From an uncultured Bacilli bacterium (lineage in GTDB: Bacteria; Bacillota_I; Bacilli_A; RF39; UBA660), in the NCBI GenBank assembly GCA_910577505.1, contig CAJTLN010000002.1:1-64000 (forward strand): a stretch of 64,000 nucleotides of DNA. The letters run 5' to 3'. A program made the position numbers and the translations under genes. Numbering within the stretch: the stretch's first letter is position 1; every line of letters begins with the position of its first letter. The notes beneath the pieces were generated by a model. The model was not told the DNA's origin. It worked only from the letters and a program-made list of their open reading frames with translations, and ran no database searches. Shown here piece by piece: positions 8,827 to 16,914 of the stretch.

Positions 8827-10050
8827 ATGGGAAATGAAAAGTTTAATGTTGGATTGGTCAAAACACGTATGACTGAAATAGAAGGATTGTTTGATGATTT
8901 TGGTGCAACATTAAGTGAAGTTAATATATTAGTTGAAAGCTTAGTACAAAATGGTGATTATTCTGCGATTCAAGGCTTTGTTGGAACAGATTTGTTTTCT
9001 ATTTGGGACAATAATGCTTCGACATTTGATACGTTTAAAAAGAATTTTCAAAATTGGACAGAGGTTGTACAAATAATTTCAGCCAATAATGCACAATTTG
9101 TGGTAGAAGCTGCAGCAACTTATCGTGATACTGGAAAAAGTTTAGATGGTGTCGAAGCAGCTAGACAAACTTATTCTAATGGCGATATAAGTTTTAATGA
9201 TTTGAAAGAAAGTTCTTCTTTTAATGGTTATGCCAGTGAACCTAAAAAAGATGATAATGATCCAACAATAATAGAAGATAAAACTGATGATGCTTCTTTA
9301 AATGACAAACCAACAGATAATGATTATTCTGCTAGTACAACATCAAAAACTATAACACGTGGAGATGTAGTTTCTTTGGGAAATGGAAATTATAATTATT
9401 ATGGTACCACTAAAGGTGGTAAAAATATTTATACAGACTCAAATCAAGATTTGTATTATGAAGATGAAAATGGAAATGCTGTAAATATTACGCGTTCTCA
9501 GTACATGGGTGGAACAAATACGCAAACTGTTAACTTTAATGTTAAGGATATTGGTTCTAGTTCTGATGTACATGGATATAGTAATCCAATAGTTTTGAGT
9601 GTAGATGGTGAGTATGTTGGTTATGGTGCAACAACTGGTTCAAACATTAATACTTCTATAGTTTATGAAAATTCCGATGTTGCTCCAAATGTTGTTAGTT
9701 CTGTTCAAGGTGATACAACAGGAACAACATATAGAGTTGGTGCAACAAATATGAATGTATCTGAGAATTCAGACAATATAGTAATACCTAGACAAGAGTC
9801 AGAGTTTATCTCTGCTGTGCAAAATGGTCAAGATATAAAGTTAACACCAGATGCAACATTAAAATATGATCCGAGTGGTTTGTGGAATACGGAAACATTA
9901 ACAAATGGTGGAAATAATGTGTATTTAAGATATGACCAAGGAACACAAAAGTATTATATAGCAGATGAGAATGGTACTTATTCGACTTCTTCTACTGGAT
10001 ATTCTCCTGATGTTCTAACAAATGGTGATAGTAGTCTTAAGTTTAATTAA
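8827..10050 (+). CDS. T7SS cassette protein: helical N-domain plus DENG beta modules (cassette 1, position iv)
   Basis: 407 residues, starting six bases after the previous gene. Residues 1-130 are helical and resemble the N-terminus of the cassette 2 protein at 15162 (here DLFSIWDNNASTFDTF..NFQNW, there LLLDWDNTSSNFPNF..NFENW). A short acidic linker (about 135-170) follows. Next comes a beta module at about 179-220 with the pattern G-D-x-x-x-L-x-N-G...Y-Y-G...G...Y...DENG, and a second beta segment to the C-terminus containing another DENG (near 380). The C-terminal ~70 residues align with the end of the cassette 2 protein at 13860 (KLTPDATLKYD/KLAPGQKITFD). No signal peptide or catalytic motif is seen. 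Probably exported by the T7SS, perhaps a surface or effector scaffold; function unknown. Confidence 0.65.
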   Translation: MGNEKFNVGLVKTRMTEIEGLFDDFGATLSEVNILVESLVQNGDYSAIQGFVGTDLFSIWDNNASTFDTFKKNFQNWTEVVQIISANNAQFVVEAAATYRDTGKSLDGVEAARQTYSNGDISFNDLKESSSFNGYASEPKKDDNDPTIIEDKTDDASLNDKPTDNDYSASTTSKTITRGDVVSLGNGNYNYYGTTKGGKNIYTDSNQDLYYEDENGNAVNITRSQYMGGTNTQTVNFNVKDIGSSSDVHGYSNPIVLSVDGEYVGYGATTGSNINTSIVYENSDVAPNVVSSVQGDTTGTTYRVGATNMNVSENSDNIVIPRQESEFISAVQNGQDIKLTPDATLKYDPSGLWNTETLTNGGNNVYLRYDQGTQKYYIADENGTYSTSSTGYSPDVLTNGDSSLKFN

Positions 10051-10114
10051 AAATTAATGTGAAATATTGTGTTTGAAATACGTTTAATAAAGCTGATTGT
10101 AAAGAGGTGATAAT

Positions 10115-10351
10115 ATGGATTACGAAACGGTAAATGGGACTATTCCGCATATTGATAATGCTATAGAAAAGTTAAAAGATTTGCAAGGGAAAATAAATGA
10201 AGAATTAGTATTAACAGATAAGTCTAATCAATTAGACAATATTGTTTCTTCTGTTGCAAATATTGTTGACATATTGAATGATGCGAAAAATAAAATGTTA
10301 ACAGCAGCATCTGGTATGTCTGCTATTGCAAAAGAAATTAAAGGAGGGTAA
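10115..10351 (+). CDS. Small helical T7SS accessory protein (cassette 1, position v)
   Basis: 78 residues, GAGGTGATA ribosome site, ending three bases before the large gene. All helical, ending ...GMSAIAKEIKGG. Size, position directly upstream of a large T7SS product, and helical character resemble the DUF3130/TIGR04197-type partners (Lap1-like targeting factors) of LXG toxins. I cannot confirm the family by motif, so this is an inference from context. The cassette 2 counterpart is the 141-residue protein at 16478, also directly upstream of the large gene. Confidence 0.55.
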   Translation: MDYETVNGTIPHIDNAIEKLKDLQGKINEELVLTDKSNQLDNIVSSVANIVDILNDAKNKMLTAASGMSAIAKEIKGG

Positions 10352-10354
10352 AAT

Positions 10355-12604
10355 ATGTCTTATTTGAAATGTTCAAAAGAAAAATTGAATGAAGTTTTAT
10401 CTGTTTTTGAAGAAACTAAAAAAGAAATAGACGGAGCTTGGACGGCCTATTTTGGAAATGGATTTTATTCTTCAGCTTATAAGGAAAGTGATAAATGGGC
10501 TGATAGTTATTGGCAAAACCATAAAGATAAAGCTGACGTTTCCAAAGATTCTTACACAAGTGAAAAATGGGATTCTGCTGCCCAGAAATATGTTTCTGAT
10601 TTTGATGAAAGCGGATATAATAAAGCTGTAGAAAATGGTGCTAGAGCTTGGATTAAAGCTCAAGCTGAGTTATATAAAGGAAAATTAACTGGTGCTAACG
10701 GGGACTTCAAACGTCCTATGGTTCGTAAATTTGAAAGCATATATAATGCATTTGAAAAGGTTTGTAATTTAATCGAAACTTTTGAAGGTATAGAACCTTC
10801 TTTAAAGAAGGAATTGATGTCTTTAGATGGTAAGGTTAGTGAAGGGGGAAGTTTTAAATGGCAAACAGAGACTATTATCTCTGAAGATGGAAATGAAACA
10901 ACATTGGATATTTTACTTTTTTCATCAGATGGATCCGATGAAGGATTTATAAAGATTGCCGAAGCTGTTAACTGTTCATATACAACTATGGGTGTAACTT
11001 CTAATTATGCGATATATGCTTATGAAAGCGGATTTGACAATGATAAATTATTTGATGAGTATATGACAAAATCGGCAGAAAAGATTGGTGTTCAGTATGA
11101 TGCTTATAAGCAAAAAGGCTTTTTTTCGGTTGTTAGTGATCAAAATATTGCCAATATGTACACAGAAGCGATGGGAAAAGATTATGATAAATCTATAATT
11201 GCAGAGGAATATGCTGCTGCAACAGGATATTATTTGGCTAAAGATGATGATGATTTAACTTCTGTTAAAGCCGGAGAATATGGTTCAATGGCAATGGCTG
11301 GAGCTGTTTTATTGGCAGCAGGTAATATAGGAAACGAAGAACTTCCAGATGAATTAAAAACGATTAAAGAAAATGAAAAAGATGAAGATAAAGATGACGA
11401 AAAAGATAAAATATTTAGTGATGATAGTGCTAAACAGGAAGATAAGGTTGAACAATTAGGTGATAATGAAGTTATTATAGAAGACATTGATGGTGAAGGT
11501 GAAGAACCTATTGATGGTGAGGTAGAAGACGAAGAAATTGAAGAGTCGGATCCAGAATTAAATCCTGAGGAAAAGGTAAAAATACCTGATGATGTAGTTA
11601 AAGATATAAAAGATAAAATTGAATCTAATGAAGATTTAGTTGTATCTGAAGAAGTAGAAAAACCAGAAATTACAAGTGATGATATTGATAATCAAGCTAG
11701 AGATAAATTCTATGAGGAAAAGACTAAGGGAAATCCATTAGATAACGAGTTAGCTCAAGAACGTATGAAAGCTGTTGAAGATTATAATAATATGAGTGAT
11801 GATCAAAAAATTTCTGCACTAGAAAGTTTAGGTTATACTGGAATTGCAGCTGCTGGATTAGTTGCTGACCAAGCTGCTGGTCAAACTGCTTATATGATTG
11901 GTTTGGAAAATCAACAGTTAGCTAATATATCTAATGATTTGGCAGCGCAACAAGGATTTATGAATCATGATACAAGATATGATGACCCAATTGGAATGGA
12001 TTATTTCAGCAGTGGTCAAGCGAGTATAGATTTAACTCCAGTATCAAAAGATGTACAAGTTGCAAGAACTAATCTTGATCAAGCTAAAACACAATATGAT
12101 TCTTCTGTTACTACAGCAAATAAAGCAATTAGTGATGCGAATGCTTCAAAAGAAAAATATAATAATGTTCTTAAGAATATTAGAAGCACTAGTGGTAACA
12201 ATCCAAAAGATTGGACAGAAGAACAAGTTAAAGAATATAATAAAGCAGCTAAAGAATATAATGAAGCTGTTGATAAAGCAAATGGCGCTGTAAAAGATGC
12301 TAATAGTAAAAAAGCAGATTATGCTAAGTCTAAAGAGCAATATAATGTTGCTTATGAAAAATATCGTGAAGAAGCTGAGAAAGCTTTACAACAAGTAAAA
12401 GAAAATGACAATGCTGATGAGATAGGTACATCTGTTGGAGAACCACCATTACCTTCTGGTGATGATTTAGGTGATACATTTGTTGTTGGTGATGAATTAG
12501 TAATCGGCAACGTTTCATCAGGAGAACAAGGGTCTGAAAATCCGGGAAATAATAATGATGACCCAATACCAGATCAAACAGGTATAGTTTATGAGGAAGA
12601 GTAA
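10355..12604 (+). CDS. Large T7SS cassette protein with acidic linker, coiled coil and conserved C-tail (cassette 1, position vi)
   Basis: 749 residues. Order: helical N-domain (1-150), a mixed domain (150-300), a short hydrophobic stretch at about 309-328 (SMAMAGAVLLAAGNIG), a highly acidic linker (about 330-450, rich in D, E, K), an Ala-rich helical region (about 500-560), a long heptad coiled coil (about 565-690), and an acidic Gly/Asp tail with GEPPLPSGDDLGD and ending TGIVYEEE. The cassette 2 protein at 16915 has the same order, the same hydrophobic segment position and a matching end (GDDMG, then TIGVTY). No LXG motif or recognisable toxin domain is visible. It could be an exported effector or a membrane-anchored fibrous component of the secretion apparatus. 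The partner DUF4176 gene follows 20 bases downstream. Confidence 0.6.
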   Translation: MSYLKCSKEKLNEVLSVFEETKKEIDGAWTAYFGNGFYSSAYKESDKWADSYWQNHKDKADVSKDSYTSEKWDSAAQKYVSDFDESGYNKAVENGARAWIKAQAELYKGKLTGANGDFKRPMVRKFESIYNAFEKVCNLIETFEGIEPSLKKELMSLDGKVSEGGSFKWQTETIISEDGNETTLDILLFSSDGSDEGFIKIAEAVNCSYTTMGVTSNYAIYAYESGFDNDKLFDEYMTKSAEKIGVQYDAYKQKGFFSVVSDQNIANMYTEAMGKDYDKSIIAEEYAAATGYYLAKDDDDLTSVKAGEYGSMAMAGAVLLAAGNIGNEELPDELKTIKENEKDEDKDDEKDKIFSDDSAKQEDKVEQLGDNEVIIEDIDGEGEEPIDGEVEDEEIEESDPELNPEEKVKIPDDVVKDIKDKIESNEDLVVSEEVEKPEITSDDIDNQARDKFYEEKTKGNPLDNELAQERMKAVEDYNNMSDDQKISALESLGYTGIAAAGLVADQAAGQTAYMIGLENQQLANISNDLAAQQGFMNHDTRYDDPIGMDYFSSGQASIDLTPVSKDVQVARTNLDQAKTQYDSSVTTANKAISDANASKEKYNNVLKNIRSTSGNNPKDWTEEQVKEYNKAAKEYNEAVDKANGAVKDANSKKADYAKSKEQYNVAYEKYREEAEKALQQVKENDNADEIGTSVGEPPLPSGDDLGDTFVVGDELVIGNVSSGEQGSENPGNNNDDPIPDQTGIVYEEE

Positions 12605-12623
12605 AATATAGGAGGATTATAGT

Positions 12624-12968
12624 ATGAAAGAAAAATATTTACCAATAGGAACAGTAGTATTATTAAAAGGTGGAAGAAAAAGAGCGATGATTACTGGTTT
12701 TTGTTCAGTAGCTCAAGAGAATCAAGAAAAGATTTATGATTATAGTGGATGTGTTTATCCAGAAGGCTATTTAAGTTCAAATCAAGTTTGTTTATTTGAT
12801 CATGATCAAATAGATAAAATATTCTTCCTTGGTTATGAAGATGAAGAAGAGGTAGCATTTAAAGATAAATTGAACAAGATTGTTGCTTCTATTGAAGCAT
12901 CTTCTGTAGAATCTGAAGATGAAGCACCTATTGGTGCAACACCTATAACACCTTTTGCTGGTAATTAG
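12624..12968 (+). CDS. DUF4176 family protein (Lap2-like T7SS targeting factor)
   Basis: 114 residues, AGGAGG ribosome site. It begins with the family signature LPIGTVVLLKGGRKRAMITG, followed by YDYSGCVYPEGY, LFDHDQIDKI and a GYEDEEEV segment. DUF4176 proteins are encoded in T7SSb loci of Bacillota, and some (Lap2) are known to bind LXG effectors with a DUF3130 partner and direct them for export. Here it is the last gene of cassette 1, just after the large protein. Two paralogues end cassette 2 (19174 and 19600). A short Pro/Ile tail extends past the domain. The family call is strong; the chaperone role is inferred from the family. Confidence 0.85.
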   Translation: MKEKYLPIGTVVLLKGGRKRAMITGFCSVAQENQEKIYDYSGCVYPEGYLSSNQVCLFDHDQIDKIFFLGYEDEEEVAFKDKLNKIVASIEASSVESEDEAPIGATPITPFAGN

Positions 12969-12973
12969 TTTTT

Positions 12974-13000
12974 AAAGAAAGACAATTTGTCTTTCTTTTT
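12974..13000 (+). terminator. Intrinsic terminator of T7SS cassette 1
   Basis: AAAGAAAGACAA (from 12974) pairs with TTTGTCTTTCTTT and runs into T residues. It closes cassette 1 just 19 bases before the cassette 2 promoter. Confidence 0.85.
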
Positions 13001-13018
13001 AAATATCTTTAAATTTGA

Positions 13019-13047
13019 TTGATTAATATTGAAAAATTTTATATAAT
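13019..13047 (+). promoter_or_regulatory. Promoter of T7SS cassette 2
   Basis: TTGATT (13019-13024), 17-base spacer, perfect TATAAT (13042-13047), then a ~100-base leader before the first gene. Layout mirrors the cassette 1 promoter. Confidence 0.7.
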
Positions 13048-13150
13048 TGTATGTATAAGAATATGTAATAGGATATGGGGGTTTGGTTTAAAACCTATAT
13101 TATATTCTATCAATTTGTATATTCTTAAAAAATATGGAGGTGAAGATTAT

Positions 13151-13447
13151 ATGTCAAATGGATTAGTAATAGATACTGATTTAGTTAATTCTTCTGGAGG
13201 AAACATTAATACTAGTGGTACAAATTTTCAAGATGAAGTTAATAGCTTTAAAAATCATGTAAATACTATTATGGGAATTTGGTCAGGAGACGATGCAACA
13301 GAATTCCAAAATGTTGCCAATGAAGTTAGTGATTTACTTGACAGAGCATCAATAACTGTTCAAGAAGTTGGAACACATTTAGTTAATACTGCTACTGCAA
13401 TGGACGATGCTGTTGCTGAAAATAAATCTAGATTATCAGGAATTTAA
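13151..13447 (+). CDS. WXG100 family protein (EsxA-like; cassette 2, position i)
   Basis: 98 residues, the canonical length. Start ATG 13151 follows GGAGGTGA; the in-frame upstream extension to 13019 runs through the promoter and is discarded. The helical hairpin carries a proper motif in the turn (IWSGDDATEFQ, near 44-54), with the F four to seven residues later as usual. No cysteines. It is the most canonical Esx protein in the window and is the first gene of cassette 2, the place occupied by esaB plus the divergent protein at 7701 in cassette 1. Expected to be a secreted T7SS substrate or co-dependent partner. Confidence 0.88.
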   Translation: MSNGLVIDTDLVNSSGGNINTSGTNFQDEVNSFKNHVNTIMGIWSGDDATEFQNVANEVSDLLDRASITVQEVGTHLVNTATAMDDAVAENKSRLSGI

Positions 13448-13469
13448 TTAAAAGAAAGGATGAATAATA

Positions 13470-13766
13470 ATGGCTGTTAATAAGTTAGATTATGAACAAT
13501 ATAGAACAGAACATTCAGCAATTAATACTTGCATTCAAAATATTGAAAGCGAATTAAATGCTGCTAATAACAATTTAAAAAATGCAACTGCTGATGCTTC
13601 TGGACAATGGGCTACTACAGATGTTGAAGATTGGAATAGAATTTATAGCGATATTAATGTTAAATTTCAAAGACTTCAAGAATTAATGAAAGCTACTGGT
13701 GTTTCTGCTGAAAGTACTGCGGCAACAGAAAGTGCTTATAGTGGACTTGGAAATACAGTTCAATAG
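13470..13766 (+). CDS. WXG100-like partner protein (cassette 2, position ii)
   Basis: 98 residues, GAAAGGATG ribosome site, 22 bases after the previous Esx gene. Helical hairpin with a Trp in the turn (SGQWATTDVEDW, near 45-57) and a Ser/Ala-rich C-terminus (AATESAYSGLGNTVQ). It resembles the position ii protein of cassette 1 in its small-residue end (SIYGG there, YSGLG here). Likely forms a dimer with the preceding product. It is followed directly by the second double hairpin. Confidence 0.75.
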   Translation: MAVNKLDYEQYRTEHSAINTCIQNIESELNAANNNLKNATADASGQWATTDVEDWNRIYSDINVKFQRLQELMKATGVSAESTAATESAYSGLGNTVQ

Positions 13767-13771
13767 AATTT

Positions 13772-13830
13772 TGTACTACTTAAATAAGTAGTACATTGTA
13801 AGTTACTAAGTTTTAGTAATTTACAATGTA
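13772..13830 (+). other. Intercistronic double hairpin, cassette 2 copy
   Basis: First hairpin: TGTACTACTT (13772-13781) with AAGTAGTACA (13786-13795), loop AAAT. Second hairpin: TACATTGTAA (13792-13801) with TTACAATGTA (13821-13830), inner stem TTACTA/TAGTAA (13803-13808 with 13814-13819). The two hairpins overlap at GTACA, exactly as in the cassette 1 copy, and the string AGTACATT-n-TAAGT is shared by both copies although the stems differ. No T tract follows. Confidence 0.75.
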
Positions 13831-13859
13831 TTATTTATACAGAAAGACGGTGTTTGGGA

Positions 13860-15149
13860 ATGGCTAGTTGGGATTTTACAATTGATAGTGATAAACAAAA
13901 TGAGTTAGCTGGTAAGCTATCAGAAGCTGCAGATAATTTTGATACTAAGATTTCTTTGCTATATGGTCAAATTGATTCAATGAATGGTACTTCTTGGGTA
14001 GGAGAAGATTATGATACTTTTCGTGAAGGCGTTCATAATTATGAAGGTGCATTAAAAGATTTATCAAATGGTTTTAGAATGTTTGGTGAGCATTACAAAT
14101 TGATGGCTGAAGGAACTACTACATTAGCATCAGATTTAATTACTATTGTCAAAAATATGACAGGAACTATTGATGGAAGTTCTTCTTCTGGTGGTGGAAG
14201 TGCATCTTACGATAGTGGAGCTGGAATGTCCGATGATGTTGGAAACGAAGGAGATGCTAGTCATAGTCCAAGTATGAGTTATGGTGCAGATGCTGAGGAA
14301 GGCGGCAATGGAGCTCATCAAAGCGAAAGTGGAGCTACACATGGTGGTGGAGGACATAGAGCTGATGATGCAGGTGATGGGGAAAGTGAAAGTGGTACTC
14401 ATCAAAGTGATGTTGTAGGTGATACTACATCTTCCCCACAAGACGAAAATTCAGAGAACAATGCGTCTGGTAATTCAACTTCTAATCCTGTTACTGTTTC
14501 TTCAGGTCAAGAAGTTACACTTGAAAATGGTGAAAAATGTTATTTTGTAATGAGAAATTCTAGTGGAATTGATTTTTATACTAGAGATAATGATGGGGCT
14601 TCTCAAATTATGGTTATTGATGAAAATGGGAAATTAATTCCTTATGAGTCTGATTATTATGGTGGAATTGTTACACGTGATAAATTTATTGATAAAAATA
14701 AGTACAATTTGGAGAATTATTGGAAGGTTACTTATAATAATGGAATTTCTCCTTATGAAAATGTTAGTATTAATATAGATTCTTCTTTTACATCAAGTGT
14801 TTCTAATCCTAATCAAGAACTTATTCAATTTAGTGACGAATATTTAAACTCAAATGCAACTACTCTAGATGAGTTTGATAGAGGATCTTATTCTTTAGGA
14901 AGAACTGATACAATGCCTACAGTTATCAAATTAGCTCCTGGTCAAAAAATAACTTTTGATAAACCATGGGATACGTATGATAATGTTATCTCTGGCGGAG
15001 AAAATGGTAAGTATATGGTTTATGATTCATCGAAAGATGCTTATTTTGTTATAAACGATGGTGCTTACAAAACAGAAAACGATGGTACTTTTGGACTTTG
15101 GATATCTAGTGAACAATTATTATCTGATCGAACGAGTATAACGAAATAG
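13860..15149 (+). CDS. WxG-headed protein fused to DENG beta modules (cassette 2, position iii)
   Basis: 429 residues from ATG 13860 (TTG 13854 is the alternative). Residues 1-105 form a WXG-like hairpin (TSWVGEDYDTFREG near 41-54) that matches the short cassette 1 protein at 8432. A long low-complexity Ser/Gly/His/Asp linker (about 106-205; GGGSASYDSGAG, ATHGGGGHRADDAG) follows. The beta module starts near 215 (SGQEVTLENGEKCYF...IDENG near 253), and the C-terminal ~70 residues (from about 360, LAPGQKITFD) match the C-terminus of the cassette 1 protein at 8827. Thus the same head and tail parts are in one gene here but split between two genes in cassette 1. Probably exported; function unknown. 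Confidence 0.65.
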   Translation: MASWDFTIDSDKQNELAGKLSEAADNFDTKISLLYGQIDSMNGTSWVGEDYDTFREGVHNYEGALKDLSNGFRMFGEHYKLMAEGTTTLASDLITIVKNMTGTIDGSSSSGGGSASYDSGAGMSDDVGNEGDASHSPSMSYGADAEEGGNGAHQSESGATHGGGGHRADDAGDGESESGTHQSDVVGDTTSSPQDENSENNASGNSTSNPVTVSSGQEVTLENGEKCYFVMRNSSGIDFYTRDNDGASQIMVIDENGKLIPYESDYYGGIVTRDKFIDKNKYNLENYWKVTYNNGISPYENVSINIDSSFTSSVSNPNQELIQFSDEYLNSNATTLDEFDRGSYSLGRTDTMPTVIKLAPGQKITFDKPWDTYDNVISGGENGKYMVYDSSKDAYFVINDGAYKTENDGTFGLWISSEQLLSDRTSITK

Positions 15150-15161
15150 AGGTGAGAATTT

Positions 15162-16475
15162 ATGGCAGAAAGAAAATTTGATTATAACGCTGTCTCTGAT
15201 GTTTATAATGAAATAAAAAGAATTACTACAGGTAGTGATTCTATTAAAACTGTATTAGATAATATTAATAGAGATTATCGTAATATGGTTGATGTAGAGG
15301 GAGAAGCTGTTTATGGTGAGTTGGGACGTCAATTATTATTAGATTGGGATAATACTTCTTCAAATTTTCCTAATTTTGTTAATAATTTTGAAAATTGGTC
15401 TGCATTGATTGCCCAAGCTTCAGGTAATTATAGTGAGTTTGAAAATGCTATAGCTGGCTTTAAACAAGATCATATGTTAGGAGCTACTAGTGAGGTTGGT
15501 CGTACAACTGCTTATACTAATGATGGATATTATGCACATAGCATTGCTATGGAAGATTTAGATACTTTAGCTAGTTATGCTCAATTTCACGAATTAACTG
15601 GGGCAACATATGTTGATACAGGCATGGTTTCCTTTGCTAAAAAATATAAAGTTTGGAATGCTGTTGAGGATATTATAAATGTTGCTGCTATTGTTTCTGC
15701 TGGTTTTACTGTTGCAAATTATGTTAAGAATGTTGCAGGATTTACCCAAGTTGGAACGTCTACTTCTGGACTTTCAGGAAATGTTGGAGGTCTTAGAGGT
15801 GGAATGAGTCAAGCTGGTGCTAATACTGCTGGTAGTGTTGGAAACTATATGGCAAATAGTGGATTCTGGCAAAGATTTGCGTCAACTGGTTTTGGCTCCA
15901 AATTTGCCAACGGTACTATTCATGCTGCTAATGCATTAGGCAAAACAAAATTTTTCTTAACGCATTTAAGTAATTATGGTGGAGCAGGAAGTAGCATTCT
16001 ATCCGCTTCTAGACTTGGATTGACATCTGCACCAGTTCTTGCAACATCTAGCCTTAGTATACTGGGAGAAATTGCCTCATTTACAAATTATACTCCAGAA
16101 TATTATTTAACAGGTAATTATAATGTAACTAAAGTATTTGGTGATACTGAAATTATTAATGGCGAACAATATACTTTCTTTGGGCAAACGTCATCAGGAG
16201 TTACTCTTTATGTTGATAATACTGATGCTTGCAATTTACTTTATAAAGATGAAAACGGAGCTCTTATTAATGTTGTAAATGAAAATAATGAAAGTGCAAC
16301 ATTGAATAATATTGATGTAAATTCTAAGATATATATTAATGGTGTTTATGTTGGAACTTATGATGATTTAGATTATGAAGTTGATGAAATTTCCCCAGAT
16401 ATTAAAGATTATAATGAAAAAATTTCAAATTATTCTGATAGTCTTTTAAATAATGCTGAAGAAGGAGGAATCTAA
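15162..16475 (+). CDS. T7SS cassette protein with helical N-domain, Gly-rich hydrophobic middle and one DENG module (cassette 2, position iv)
   Basis: 437 residues, GAGGTGAGA site. The helical N-domain (1-130) matches the 8827 protein (LLLDWDNTSSNF, NFENWSALI). A hydrophobic segment lies near 170-195 (IINVAAIVSAGFTVANYV), then a Gly/Ala/Ser-rich stretch (about 200-230) and a further hydrophobic region to about 305. One beta module starts near 326 (GDTEIINGEQYTFFG...KDENG near 362), followed by YINGVYVGTY, which resembles SVDGEYVGYG in the 8827 protein. The Gly-rich hydrophobic centre could insert in membranes. There is no signal peptide. Function unknown; probably a T7SS substrate or surface component. 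Confidence 0.62.
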   Translation: MAERKFDYNAVSDVYNEIKRITTGSDSIKTVLDNINRDYRNMVDVEGEAVYGELGRQLLLDWDNTSSNFPNFVNNFENWSALIAQASGNYSEFENAIAGFKQDHMLGATSEVGRTTAYTNDGYYAHSIAMEDLDTLASYAQFHELTGATYVDTGMVSFAKKYKVWNAVEDIINVAAIVSAGFTVANYVKNVAGFTQVGTSTSGLSGNVGGLRGGMSQAGANTAGSVGNYMANSGFWQRFASTGFGSKFANGTIHAANALGKTKFFLTHLSNYGGAGSSILSASRLGLTSAPVLATSSLSILGEIASFTNYTPEYYLTGNYNVTKVFGDTEIINGEQYTFFGQTSSGVTLYVDNTDACNLLYKDENGALINVVNENNESATLNNIDVNSKIYINGVYVGTYDDLDYEVDEISPDIKDYNEKISNYSDSLLNNAEEGGI

Positions 16476-16477
16476 TT

Positions 16478-16903
16478 GTGGCAAATAATACAACCGTTGA
16501 TCATGAAGATGGTACACAATCTGTGTATACTTGTGGTGACAAAAAAGGTTTTGAATATTATAAAATAGGTGATGATATAAAAAATGATTTTGCTTTTCTT
16601 AAAAGTTCTTCTACAGGAGAAGCAGCAATATCTGGTAGATTAGATTTGATGCTTTCTAATTTGAAAGTTGCAACTGATAATATTAACGCATTTAAATTTA
16701 GTGCTGGTAGTGATGCAGGAGTTAATAATTTAAATGAGTTATATGAAGAGATTTCACAAGATGTAAAAGCTTTAAAAAGTAATTTAGATGTTTTACATAG
16801 TGCTTTTATGACAGATATTGATAATGTTAATGCTGAATTAGAAACTAATTTTGGCTGGTGGATTGGTCATGATGTTAAGGAGTCTAAAAGAAAAAGTAAA
16901 TAG
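16478..16903 (+). CDS. Small helical T7SS accessory protein (cassette 2, position v)
   Basis: 141 residues starting with GTG 16478, supported by AAGGAGG ten bases upstream. The first 40 residues are mixed; the rest is a helical hairpin, with a late Trp pair (GWWIGHDV) and a basic tail (KESKRKSK). It sits directly upstream of the large protein, as does the 78-residue gene at 10115 in cassette 1. Both could be targeting partners of the large product. Similarity between the two is weak, so equivalence rests mainly on position. Confidence 0.55.
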   Translation: MANNTTVDHEDGTQSVYTCGDKKGFEYYKIGDDIKNDFAFLKSSSTGEAAISGRLDLMLSNLKVATDNINAFKFSAGSDAGVNNLNELYEEISQDVKALKSNLDVLHSAFMTDIDNVNAELETNFGWWIGHDVKESKRKSK

Positions 16904-16914
16904 GTGGTGATTGT

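Noticed and set aside
12051..12566. Overlapping frames on both strands inside the large cassette 1 gene
   Set aside because: They are AT-rich shadows of the coiled-coil coding region, without ribosome sites, and give low-complexity proteins.
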